From: Ixodes scapularis
Lineage: Eukaryota > Arthropoda > Arachnida > Ixodida > Ixodidae
Assembly (NCBI RefSeq): GCF_016920785.2
Contig: NW_024609884.1
Coordinates: 35,778,882 to 35,842,881, forward strand
Direction of reading: 5' to 3'
Length of the DNA: 64,000 bases
Shown: one piece after another, positions 22,122 through 31,762 of the stretch
Position numbering within the stretch: position 1 is the stretch's first letter
Layout of the letters: each line of letters begins with the position of its first letter
Position numbers and translations under genes: made by a program
The notes under the pieces: model-generated
What the model saw: the letters and a program-made list of their open reading frames with translations, nothing else
The model's database searches: none
Told to the model about the DNA's origin: nothing

Positions 22122-23574
22122 GACGCCATCGAGATAGACGAGGCAGCTTTTCCATTTCAGGCCGGAAAGAAAGAAGAAAAGAAAGGAAGTCCATTACGCG
22201 CTGGAACGTCGCCGGTGCTGTGCACAGTCCGAACGGCATCACTTTAAACTCATACACTCCATCCGGCGTGACGAAGGCTGTCTTCTCACGATCTCGTTCG
22301 TCGACCTCAATCTGCCAGTACCCACTCTTCAAGTCCATCGACGAAAAGTATCGGGCGTGGCGCAGCCGGTCCAGGGTGTCGTCGATGCGTGGCAGCGGGT
22401 AGATGTCCTTTTTTGTTACGGCGTTCAGTCGGCGATAGTCCACCAAAACCGAAGAGTCCCGTCTTTCTTTTTCAAAAGGACTACCGGTGAAGCCCAGGGA
22501 CTGCTTGAGGGCTAAAAAATGTCGTCGTCGAGCATTTCTTGTACCTGCTGCTGGATGGTTTCCCTTTCTTTCACGGCACTCCCTGTACGGCGGCCGATGC
22601 ACAGGGAGTGCGTCGTCATCAGTAATTATCCGATGTTTCGCAACCGTCGTTTGGCGCACCTTCGACGACGCGGAGAAGCACTCACTGAACTCGGCGAGAA
22701 GGTCACGAAGTTGTCGTCGTTGTGGGGCTGGGAGGGACGGGTCGATGTCGAGCTCTGAGGACGTGATTGTCTTGTTCTGCGTCGGAGAGGCGTCTTCTGA
22801 GATCACGGCGATCGCGGCTGAGTCTTGAATTTCCTCGACGTAGCCCACAGCTATACCCTGTGTAAGGTGCTGCGGCTCTTGCCGGAAGTTGGTGACAAGG
22901 GCTACGGTACGCCCGTCCTGGAGCTCGGTTACGCCTCTTGCAATGCCAATCCCTCGTCCGAGGAGAAGAAGTTGGACGCTTCCTTCCAGCAGTGCTACAC
23001 CGCAGGTGGCTCCTTCGGTCCCGACGGGCACAAAGACACTTGACAGCGGCGGCAGGTTTACGTGGCTGGCGAGGACTCGCACTGCAGCTAACGTCGGTTT
23101 GGGATTTTCCACCGATGGGACAGGCTTCTGAAGCGTCAGCTTGTTCTCCGCAAGGTCCGATGATGGCGCCGTATTCACACAGGAAGTCCATTCCGAGAAT
23201 GACGTCCCTCGAGCAGTCTTGCAGAACGACGAACTTCACAGGGCATGTTTTGCCGTGAATCTCGACGCGAGCGGTGCATCTCCCGACTGGTGTAAACAGG
23301 TGTCCTCCAGTGGTTCTTATTTGTGGTCCATCCCACGGCGTCACGACTTTTCGAAGGCGGCGGGAGAGCCCCCCACTCAAGACTGAGTAGTCTGCTCCGG
23401 TGTCCACGAGTGCCGATGAGTCGAGGCCGTCTATAACAACGTTTAGGTTGTTGGACACCGAAGCAGCAGCGTCGTTGTGATGCGTAACGTCGGGAGAGTG
23501 GGAGCGCTCCGTCGTTTTTGGAGGCTCTTTACGTCGGTCGTCTTCGGCAACTCCACCTCCAGGGGTTGCCGCGC
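22099..23574 (-). pseudogene. Ty3 pol N-terminal part: protease and reverse transcriptase
   Basis: The pol frame enters in the -1 frame just after the gag stop (23,575). The aspartic protease motif ALVDTGADYSVLS lies near 23,410, with VILGMDFL near 23,200. A frameshift near 23,150-23,180 leads to the connection region, and the frame is scrambled again between about 22,440 and 22,600. RT palm text follows (VDYRRLNAVTKKDIYPLPRI, FSSMDLKSGYW, FKVMPFGLCTAPATFQ). At about 22,140-22,200 a CT-rich insertion shifts the frame, and the catalytic YLDD has become YLDG (22,128-22,139 region). The reverse transcriptase is therefore dead. Confidence 0.92.
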
Positions 23575-23584
23575 CTAGTTTCCC
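23546..23584 (-). promoter_or_regulatory. Predicted -1 ribosomal frameshift signal between gag and pol
   Basis: On the minus strand the heptamer G_GGA_AAC (23,578-23,584) sits in the gag frame directly before a TAG stop (23,575-23,577). The pol frame lies in -1 relative to gag. Six bases after the heptamer, CGGCAAC can pair with GTTGCCG across a short GC-rich interior (about 23,546-23,571). Slippery heptamer, stop and downstream hairpin are the standard parts of a retroelement -1 frameshift site. Function is inferred. Confidence 0.7.
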
Positions 23585-23710
23585 CGGCGAGGAGCGAGGG
23601 GCGACAGGCTTTCATGTCGGGGTCGGTGCATCGGCGAAGCTGAACGTCGTGGCGAAGGCGATCGGAACTCTCGGCGGGACGCAGGCTCTGGGGACTGAGG
23701 TCGTCGCAGG
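23575..23710 (-). pseudogene. Ty3 gag C-terminal segment
   Basis: An Arg/Ser/Pro-rich tail (RRPQSPEPASRREFRSPSP) ending at a TAG at 23,575. Removing the 6.35-kb insert and one copy of its 8-bp duplication joins this tail in phase to the gag frame at 30,069. This confirms it is the displaced end of the same gag. Confidence 0.88.
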
Positions 23711-23920
23711 CAGAGTGTCGAACCGATATTTTTATTGGTTCGGTTCGGGTTCGGGTTCACGGCTTTCGGTTCAGTTCCGGTTCAGTTCCGGGGCGTAAAA
23801 AATAACGGTTCAAACCGGTTCGAACCGGTTCGAACCGGTTCGAACCGGTTTGAACCGCTAAATTGAGAATATATTTTCCGCGTTGTTCTGTCAATAGGCG
23901 CTATTTAGGCCGTGAAACTA

Positions 23921-24155
23921 ACTGCTGTAAACGATCTGATTTTTGCGGGGACCTATTTTTGAGAATTTCGCGAATCGCCTACAATTCGCGAAAAATGGGT
24001 CCCGCGAACAATTTCGGTAAAATGTAAACAGATTGAAATTTATATTGAGATTTCACCGCGTCGAGAAAATTACAACCCGCGAATTATTCCAAAACTTCAG
24101 CTTTGACCTAAATCGCGAAATATTGAGCCCACGAAAAATAGTCGTTTACAGTATA
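23921..24155. mobile_element. Small MITE-like unit with CTGTAAACGA ends
   Basis: ACTGCTGTAAACGATCTGAT with TTTTTGCGGG at the left and CCCACGAAAAATAGTCGTTT with ACAGTA at the right are imperfect inverted ends. The interior is rich in TTCGCGAA words. Non-coding. Confidence 0.55.
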
Positions 24156-24897
24156 TAGTTTTTTTTTATTGTTTGTTCAATTCAGTTTTATTCTCAGGTA
24201 CCAAAATTATAAAATTCTGTTATTTATTCCTACACAACAAGAAAGGAAAATCTACATTAACATACAAAACGTCTTGTATATACGACTCAACATTCCTTCG
24301 TTTGCCAGAGTCCCATACATTGTACCTGAATCGAAATGTTTTCGCGAAGTGAAGTAGGTTGCCTGAAATACCCGTGATTGGTACAACTTTGTATCGCAGT
24401 ATTAGATGTTGAATCGTGGTTTTGCCCTTGAACTAAGGAATTAATTACAGTGAATACAATCATGAAATGGGCACCTCGTCGCCATATATATCATGACATG
24501 TGTTTTACGGAATACGTTTCACAATATATATATGACGACGAGACGACTGAGCTTAAGGGACTATAATTTTCAAAATGTCACGAAAGTCACGGGACAAGTC
24601 CTTCCAGTCTATATTTTATAGGAACACTAAGCGACAATCGCAATGCTTGTTTTTCTAACTAGCATATTGTTTGCTCTCAGCACCATGATGCGGGCGACGA
24701 ATCATGCGAAAAGGAGTGGCTGAAATTGTTCACTCTAACCTATGAGCACCTTAGTACTGAGATCGAATCTGACCTGAAACAGTGCTTACCCATGTGAACA
24801 TTTTCTTATATTGGATAAACTGGCATAGCCTGGATGTTGAGGTTTGCTCTTGACAAAATGCAGGTCAATTTAATTTGCAAATAAGCATCACCCTCGC

Positions 24898-26997
24898 CAT
24901 GGGCGTCCGGAGAACTTTTTCCAGGGGGGTGCACACTTATCCTCCCCCCGCCCCCCCCCCCCCCCCAACCCCCCTTCCTCCGGGAATGTTAGCTATGTTG
25001 GCTATTTTCAGCATGTTTCTACGTTACTCTCTACCTGCTTTCACGGCCGCGCCCTGGATTTTGGACTGCACAGTAGAGTTGTGCGAATAGTGGTTCGAAT
25101 CGAATAGCGCTGCGTCATTCATAGGCTTGACAATGCAAGGGAAATTCAAGACGGTCGGTTCCTTCAGCAGTGGAGAAGCTAGGGATGACGCTGCGCTATT
25201 CGATTCGAACCACTATTCGCACAACCCTACTGCACACCCGTTGTTCTCTATGACAATTGCTGGATCGCGCTTCCCGCTTCCGCGAGTGAAGCCACCATAA
25301 AGTTATTATAATGTACGGTAGAGGTTAAACTGGCGCTAGAGTGCTGCTGCAAATTGAAGCAAATAGCAACCAGTCGGCAATTGACTTCCGGTAATGCATT
25401 TCTATGGGAAAAAGCGGGTGCATTTTCTCGCTGCGCTCAATTATAAGAGCAAATATCACGAATATTTTGTACGTACTAGGCTCATTGGAACATTTCTCAG
25501 TCACGCAGACGAAATAATTGGTCAGTTACGGCGTTTTTATTTGAAATTCGTGGCATAAAAAACGGTGTTGAAACCGCTTCGTACATGTACTTTTGTGCAC
25601 TGTCGGACACTGTTAGCGCGAACACGGCGTCGGCGCTTTCCACCATGGGGGATATACGTGTCAAACGAACGAAGGCCATCTGGGAAACCAAGAGAGACGG
25701 CAAGAACTACACAGTAACACTGGATAAGTAACTCCTTGTGCATGCAGGCGATCAAAATAAATTGAAAGCCACGTAGTATGGTTCGATTAGCAATAAATAA
25801 GTACTGATTTATTCTTTCTGGTCATGAATAATTGCGAACATGCATGTTCTGGGTTCAAACCATCAACCGCACGCTCCATATCTTTGCAAATAGGAAGAAG
25901 TCAGAGAAAAGGTGCCCGATGAAAACTGCCTGACATAGGAAATAATAAAAAGACGCACCTTTCGTAGCCCACGTACTTTATTTTTTACATTCAAAAGTTC
26001 TTTAACTGATCGTAAAGATGCACGACGGAGTCATTTTCATAGAGTGACAGGACGGGCATATTAGCAATATATAAGCGCCGCCAAAATGCTAGCGAACCTT
26101 GAACACACTCTACACTCCTTTCGATCGTTAGTTTGCTTAGAATCGTCGCTCGTTCTAACATACCTGCCATGGAACAGAGGTTTGGTCCTGAAATATAAAG
26201 AAGCTTAACATCATTCAGTGGTAAAGAAAAATACTGTAATTAAAGCAATTACACTTTTACAATATTAATAAAGGTACGTACTATCCTTTACAACCAAAAT
26301 AACAGAAGTTGTTCGTGTTATTTTCTGACGAAGAGACAAAATTCACGCACGTTTTCGCATAGGAATGCACGGGAGCACCGCAAAAGTAGACTGTTTGCTG
26401 TCTGCTTCAATTTGCCTCCCGGAAGTCGCATAGACGCTAGAGCCAGTTGAACCTCTAGCGTACATTATAACAACTCTATGGAGCCACTGGGCGGCAATCC
26501 TGCATGTCGAAAAATCGCGTTTTTGGAGCGTTGCGGAGGCTAGCGGCAGCGTGCTGAAGACACATTTTCTACTCGTTCGTCATCATTCGTCGAAGGAGTT
26601 TTTAAAACCCTCCGTAAGCCGTGAGACTTTCCGTTGAGAACACGTGAAAATTTTTACGGAAGCGCGGTGCCGCAGAAAAAAGACACAACGCGTCGAAAGC
26701 AAGTTTTGCCGGTCTCGCGACGTAGTCAAAACTTCCTTAACACTATTTTTTTTTTTTGCCCTTTAGATTTGCCGTTTTTTCAATAGCCATTTTGAATTTC
26801 TAGATAAAAAATAGCCTGCCGGGAACAGTAAGTTCATGTTATTCAGAAAATGTAGTTAGTTTAGGTAGGTAAAAAACCACCGGAGTACCCTTTAACTGGT
26901 GTAAATGCAGCTTCCCCCCCCCCCCCTTCCTGCACCCCCTTCGAAATTCCAAGGGGGGGCAACGGCCCCCCCTTGCACCTCTCTGCGGACGCCCATG
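24898..26997. mobile_element. 2.1-kb hAT-like element, TSD ACCCTCGC, CATGGGCGTCCG ends
   Basis: A perfect 8-bp duplication, ACCCTCGC, flanks it (24,890-24,897 and 26,998-27,005). The ends CATGGGCGTCCG are exact inverted repeats, followed inward by G- or C-rich runs on both sides. Inside is a second pair of inverted blocks of about 100 bp (25,290-25,395 and 26,395-26,495, sharing TTATAATGTACG and AAATTGAAGCA), perhaps another decayed nested element. There is no coding region. It sits inside the 6.35-kb element. Confidence 0.9.
25074..25229. mobile_element. 156-bp hAT-type MITE
   Basis: The ends TAGAGTTGTGCGAATAGTGG and TAGGGTTGTGCGAATAGTGG (other strand) continue as near-perfect inverted repeats for about 45 bp through TTCGAATCGAATAGCGC. 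The flanks CTGCACAG (25,066-25,073) and CTGCACAC (25,230-25,237) form an 8-bp duplication with one mismatch. It is the innermost layer of the nest. Confidence 0.88.
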
Positions 26998-29479
26998 ACC
27001 CTCGCTAATTGATGATTTTTGTTAAATAAAACAAAGTGGTATTTCATGCTCTACTCAATTCGGAAGCTACCTAATTGGACACTTTCTGAGAGTTTAAGTG
27101 TGCAATCGTCATAGTTCCACCACTCGTTCCAGTAAAAAAAGGCGATAGTAAAAACACATAAAAAACGCGATAATAAACTTCTATATATTTGAGAAGTTAT
27201 ATATGCGTGAGGAACACATATAGTTATTTAAATTAGCTTCAAAATAATAAAAAAAAACATTATTTATATCTTTTCAAAATCACCTATAACGTGTCTATAG
27301 AGGATAAAAGCGCCGAAAAATATTTGCAGAACATCTTTCAGATAATTTAAAGGCGCATTTACTTATATATCTTGGAGGTGAGAATCTTCTATTTATGCTG
27401 CCAAATCTTCAGACAGGAATTAAGTATATTTTTATTATCATCGATAAATTTGACTTTATGAAGTTCACATAACCGCCTGAGACCGACACGGAAGGACGAT
27501 ACTCGAAAATACGCCAGCTGTTGTGTCTTCGGCAACGTGCTTTTGTTAGCTGTTTTGCAGTGCAAAATAGTGGGTTGCAGGGCATGCCAAAAAACACTGT
27601 GGTCACATGATATATCGGAAGGCAAATACACGAAATGTGCAGAAATAAGGAGATGACACGCAATTTTTTTCTAAATAATCCCTTACACAACGCTTTACTG
27701 CAAAAAGAAATGCATAGAAATGCATAAAATGATATTCCTAATTAAACATAGATTCCGCGCAGGGCAAACAAAGATTTTTTAGAATCCTAATATAAATCAC
27801 TTTTGGGCATCAGCTTGCCTCAGCTCGAAACGTCGCGGGATACTACCTCGGGAGGCTAATGTTATCTTAGGTTTTACGTGCACTTGTTTTGAGACCTTAC
27901 TTCATGACTCTGTTCTTTATCAGTCATGTGCTCCAACATTTCATTAGGCTGCCGTATATCATCGCGAGACTACTATAAATACTACACAACTTTACACATT
28001 GGACGTCTAGTGCTGGTGTTGCGAACGTCGCACTTCACCAGAAAGCTGAAGTATTTAACATGGTTTGCACGTGACGTAATCGCACTAGATACTGGTTGTC
28101 ATTGCGAGTTGTTCTTGCTGAGAAAATCAAATCCGGTTTGGCAAAATGCACGCTGCAAAAGTTTCGCGCTCAGTGCAAGCTATGTATTTGAGAGGCACAC
28201 ATTTTTCTTGTTGGTACATCGTCGTTAGGCACGGCGCGAGTATCTGGCACGACGAAAACGTGCTTTCTGGCAAGAGTGTTTTTACAAATAAAAGTTGTAC
28301 CAACTACCCATCTGTCACTATCGTTTCCAGACCACGCTTTCTAGTCTGCGCCGAAAATGTGGGGCAGAGGAATCTTTACGACACAGTATGCTTTAAAACT
28401 ACCCCCCTCCCCACTCCCTTTTTTTTTTAGTTGCTCCTCAAGATACTTTTTATTCCTCAGGGATTGCCTGCTCCGTATTGAGTGGTGTTCACTCGACAAT
28501 TATATTTGTGTCACTTGTTAACAGTAATTCTTCCTTGCTTTAACTTTGCACCAAACTGTGAAGGTTAAACAAAATACAGGGCGGTCGAAACTTGGAGAAC
28601 TTGAGAGCGACACTCCTGTGAGACTTAGAGCGGCTGCCAACGTTCGGCTATCCCCGTGAGGCCACTAGGATCTTTCTTTTCAGGTATCCCTCCCGTACAC
28701 ACTAATAGTTCCATGTAACGTCCGACTAATACGTCACATTTAGACCCTTTAACACTTCTATTCTCGGGACAACTTTCTGAGGCAGTTCAGCAATAACGAA
28801 AACATGTTTGGGAGCCTCAATGGTGTGCATACATGTAAAATGGGTCGTGCAGCATCTTTTTTTTTTTTTTTACCTTAAGTTCAATAAATACCGCTAAGTT
28901 GTAATCCTTGACGTTGATAACTTGCAAAAGCATCCATTAGTTTGCCCCTCCGCGAAATGGCAGACAGTCGAAAGAAAGAAATGAAACAGCTTTCCCCTCC
29001 TCGACTCACAATTAGAACTATCAGCCACGTGATCTGATCCTAATATATACACCGTCAGTGTTTATCATAGTCATACGCAGGGTTGGCAAAGCATAGAGCA
29101 TGGGCTGATCTTCAGATATAGCTTTAGTTGGGCTATAATGCCCGAGCCCCACTAAAGCGACAAACAGAAACAAACGACAGCGGCTAGCCTTAAACCAGAG
29201 TATTTCGCGATTTGACAGGCTTTGTAGAATAAAGAAGGCTATGCTCAAACACGAGTATCATGCACACGATGGTACCATTTGCAGGCTTGTAAACACTCGT
29301 GCTAACTTCGCGAGCACCGAACAACTCAAAGCCGTATAAAGGTACCATCGCGAACATGCTGCATGTGTCTGAGGCTTGTCGCTTTCGTTTGTTTCTGTTT
29401 CTAGCTCTAGTGGGACTCGGGCCCATCATAATCTTTGAGTTGAACACGAGCGTTACCCGAATGTTTGGCGATACTGGTT

Positions 29480-29760
29480 GTCATGAACCAGAGCATTTGA
29501 CTCGGGATCATGACAATCGGGTACATCATGGTGTCACGTGACTCTCAGTGTGAAGTTGTGATGTCATGTGACGTCAGTGTGAAGTTGTGATGTCATGTGA
29601 CGTCACGGTATCAACAACGTTAATAGATCTAGCGACGTCCTCAGTTCGAATCGACTTAACGCGGTGAGTCACGTGACGTCACGGGGTCACGTGATGTGAC
29701 ATTACTTGACAGCATGTCTTGACATCATGACGTCACGTGACATTGTGACGCATGGCTAAT
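29480..29760. repeat. CRE/E-box-rich block in the 6.35-kb element
   Basis: About 280 bp dense in TGACGTCA-like and CACGTGA words, for example near 29,533, 29,567, 29,596, 29,670 and 29,732. It includes a short tandem duplication (GTGAAGTTGTGATGTCATGT twice, 29,550-29,600). The homologous inverted block is at 39,546-39,760. Confidence 0.75.
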
Positions 29761-30068
29761 AGTGCCAATAAGAAAGCGCTGCAAAAAACCAGGATTTATT
29801 ATACATTGCAATTCTGTATATGACGATTTGATCAATACGTAGAGGAATACACGTGTCAATAATAATAAATTTGTAATACTAACAAAAAAAAAATACCGTG
29901 AACCGTTTTGAACCGGTTACCGTTATATTTTTTTCCGGTTCAGTTCCGGTTCAGTTCCAAGATGGCGGCGAAGATTTCGGTTCGGTTCAGTTCCGGTTCG
30001 GCTAAAAATAACGGTTCTGTTCCGGTTTTCGGTTCGGTTCGGTTCCGGTTCGACACCCTGGTCGCAGG

Positions 30069-31314
30069 TACTCGTCGATCTCTCGAGGGCGTTCAGCATA
30101 CCGGGTGCGCGGGTCGTTGGGGTGGAATCCGCGCAGCCAGTCGTCGGTATGGGCATCGGCGATACACATGATCGGCCTCGCCACAGTGATAACACAGCGG
30201 TCGTCGATCGGCCGTGCGCCACACATCCGTCTTCCTTGGCGCCGGTTGTTCAGTGCGGAAAAACTGGGGTTGCCCTTCCACACGTCGGAAGGTTTGTGAC
30301 TCTTGTAGTACACGTCGAGGTGGCGTCGAATACTGCTGGGCAGCTGGCGCCGGTCTCTGAGCTACCGCGGAGTAGGTCAAAGAGGGCTCCTCGGGTGCTG
30401 GTACGCTGGCAGGAGCCTCAGGTTGGAATGCCCGCTGGACCTCCTCGCGGACAACTTCGGCTATTGACGCCGAAGCAGGCTGGTGGGTAGCAGGCAGGAG
30501 CTTCTTAAATTCCTCCCGGACGACGTCCCGGATGATCTCGCGTACGTCCGGGGTGTTGCTGTTGTAGGGCAGCGAAGCCAGGAAGTATCTGATAGTGGGA
30601 TGCGCGTGCTTGAAGGGCACGTTCGATGTTAGTTGCCTCGGTGATGAAGTCTTGGACGGTGATAGGCGGGTTCCGCACAAGGCCTCCAAAGATGGTCTCT
30701 TTCACTCCTCGCATCAGGAACCGCAGCTTCTTCTCTTCAGGAGCGTTTGGGTAGGCGCGGTTCATGAGGCGGAGAACGTCCTCGACGAAACTTGTGACGC
30801 TCTCGTTTGGCCCTTGGCTTCTTGCTTGAAGAAGTTCTTCGGCCCGCTGATGTCGCTGCTGGCTTGCAAAAGTGCGTCGAAGCTCCGCTTGTAAGTCGTG
30901 CCAAGACGAAATCGACGCTTCGTGGTTCTCGAACCAGGTGCGTGCCGTGCCTTCCAGAGCGAAGTAGACGTTCTGAAGGCACTGCTCCGGAGTCCATGCG
31001 TTATGGCGAGCAACTCGTTCGTAATGTTGCAGCCAATCTTCAACGTCCTCGTGGACCTCCCCGTGGAATGGCGTCGGAGTCCGGGGTGCGACGGGAAGGT
31101 ATACGACGGCGGCGGCGGACGGGTTCTGCGACGACTGGTTGTCCATCGTCGGCCTCGTTGGCTGCTTGGTCCGGGGTGGCAGAAGTCCGTGTACCGAGGG
31201 TAGACCTTGGGTGCGGCGACTGGATCGAGTCTCGATGTGGTCTTCGCTCGGTCCTCGGGAGGCTGGGTTCGGACTTGCACTTCGGGAACTCGGAGGGGAG
31301 CGCTGCACGGGCAT
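30069..31314 (-). pseudogene. Ty3 gag, main part
   Basis: The first ATG after the LTR is at 31,314 on the minus strand (MPVQRSPPSS). A Pro/Ser-rich leader is followed by a Retrotrans_gag-type core (FHGEVHEDVEDWLQHYERV near 31,050; EGTARTWFENH near 30,940; LRFLMRGVKETIFGGLV near 30,690). A frameshift near 30,590-30,610 leads to the REIIRDVVREEFKKLL segment, then one CCHC zinc knuckle (CYHCGEADHVYRRC, about 30,195-30,155). A second frameshift follows the knuckle near 30,140. Gag forms the particle and binds the RNA. It is cut at 30,068 by the 6.35-kb insert. Confidence 0.9.
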
Positions 31315-31340
31315 GCGGTTACCCAGCACCTCCACCAAAA

Positions 31341-31758
31341 TGTCACGGGTGGTGACCAATAAACAAGAAATAAACAGGAATAAATAAACGTTTAATGTGG
31401 CGAACTTGTGCCAAAAATAAAAGGGTACAAAAAATAATAACAGAGCGTCGCGGGCGTCAAAGTCGACGTAGCAGCAGAGTCGAACGCTGGGGCGAAACTG
31501 ACCCCGCTCGCCTTGCGGAATCCCTTATGTACCCTCGTGGGTTCGTGGATCGTTCGGCGCAGAAGGTTCGGAGCGTAGAACATTCTAATCTCGAATCAGC
31601 AAGACGGTTCTCGAATTCACCAGAGCATCACATTACAGTGTCAACAAAAATGTGTAGCTGCGGCCAGGAATCGAACCCCGGCCTTTTGCGCTGAAGGCAA
31701 GCGCGATAACCGTTAGGCCACGCGCGCGCTGCCTACTCGGCCAGCTGCGCGCGCGGTA
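31341..31758 (-). repeat. 5' LTR of the old Ty3 element
   Basis: 418 bp. On the minus strand it ends GTGACA at 31,341, and on the plus strand it starts TGTCACGGGTGG. The outer end is TA at 31,757-31,758, where the 3' LTR keeps CA. The flanking ATAT (31,759-31,762) completes the target duplication. No primer-binding site could be assigned with confidence in the TTTTGGTGGAGGTGCTGG text that follows. Confidence 0.93.
31658..31732 (-). other. tRNA-like module inside the 5' LTR
   Basis: Same features as the copy in the 3' LTR: A-box-like TGGCCTAACGG, a B box GGTTCGATTCC, and a GCGCT/AGCGC anticodon-like arm. It differs at a few bases, including one in the T-arm that turns a C into a U-pairable position. 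Its presence in both LTRs shows it was part of the LTR before insertion. Confidence 0.75.
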
Positions 31759-31762
31759 ATAT

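Larger units (their letters stand above)
23711..30060. mobile_element. 6.35-kb hAT-like element, TSD GTCGCAGG, CGGTTC-rich arms
   Basis: A perfect 8-bp duplication, GTCGCAGG, flanks it (23,703-23,710 and 30,061-30,068). The ends are CAGAGTGTCGAACC and, on the other strand, CAGGGTGTCGAACC, which fits the hAT CAG(A/G)G terminal consensus. Both arms are runs of degenerate GGTTCGAACC/CGGTTCGGTT words. The interior has only short open frames and I recognise no transposase. It contains a 2.1-kb nested element (24,898-26,997), a small MITE-like unit (23,921-24,155) and a CRE/E-box-rich block (29,520-29,745). A related copy lies in inverse orientation at 38,501-41,530. Confidence 0.9.
16303..31758 (-). 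mobile_element. Old Ty3/gypsy LTR retrotransposon, split by nested insertions
   Basis: The element reads on the minus strand from the 5' LTR (31,341-31,758) to the 3' LTR (16,303-18,536, interrupted), and is bounded by the 4-bp duplication ATAT. After removing the insert, the 3' LTR is 393 + 25 = 418 bp, exactly the length of the 5' LTR. I count 17 substitutions between them by eye (about 4%), so the insertion is not recent. Coding order on the minus strand is gag, protease, reverse transcriptase, RNase H, integrase, the standard Ty3/gypsy order. Three direct insertions interrupt it (16,696-18,503; 19,047-20,403; 23,711-30,060), and several frameshifts and one nonsense codon have killed the proteins. 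Confidence 0.93.

Noticed and set aside
25290..26495. Inverted blocks as a fully defined nested transposon
   Set aside because: The blocks are similar over about 100 bp, but I could not find clean ends or a flanking duplication, so they are only noted within the 2.1-kb element.
30807..31355. 182-residue plus-strand open frame
   Set aside because: It is the antisense shadow of the Ty3 gag on the minus strand.
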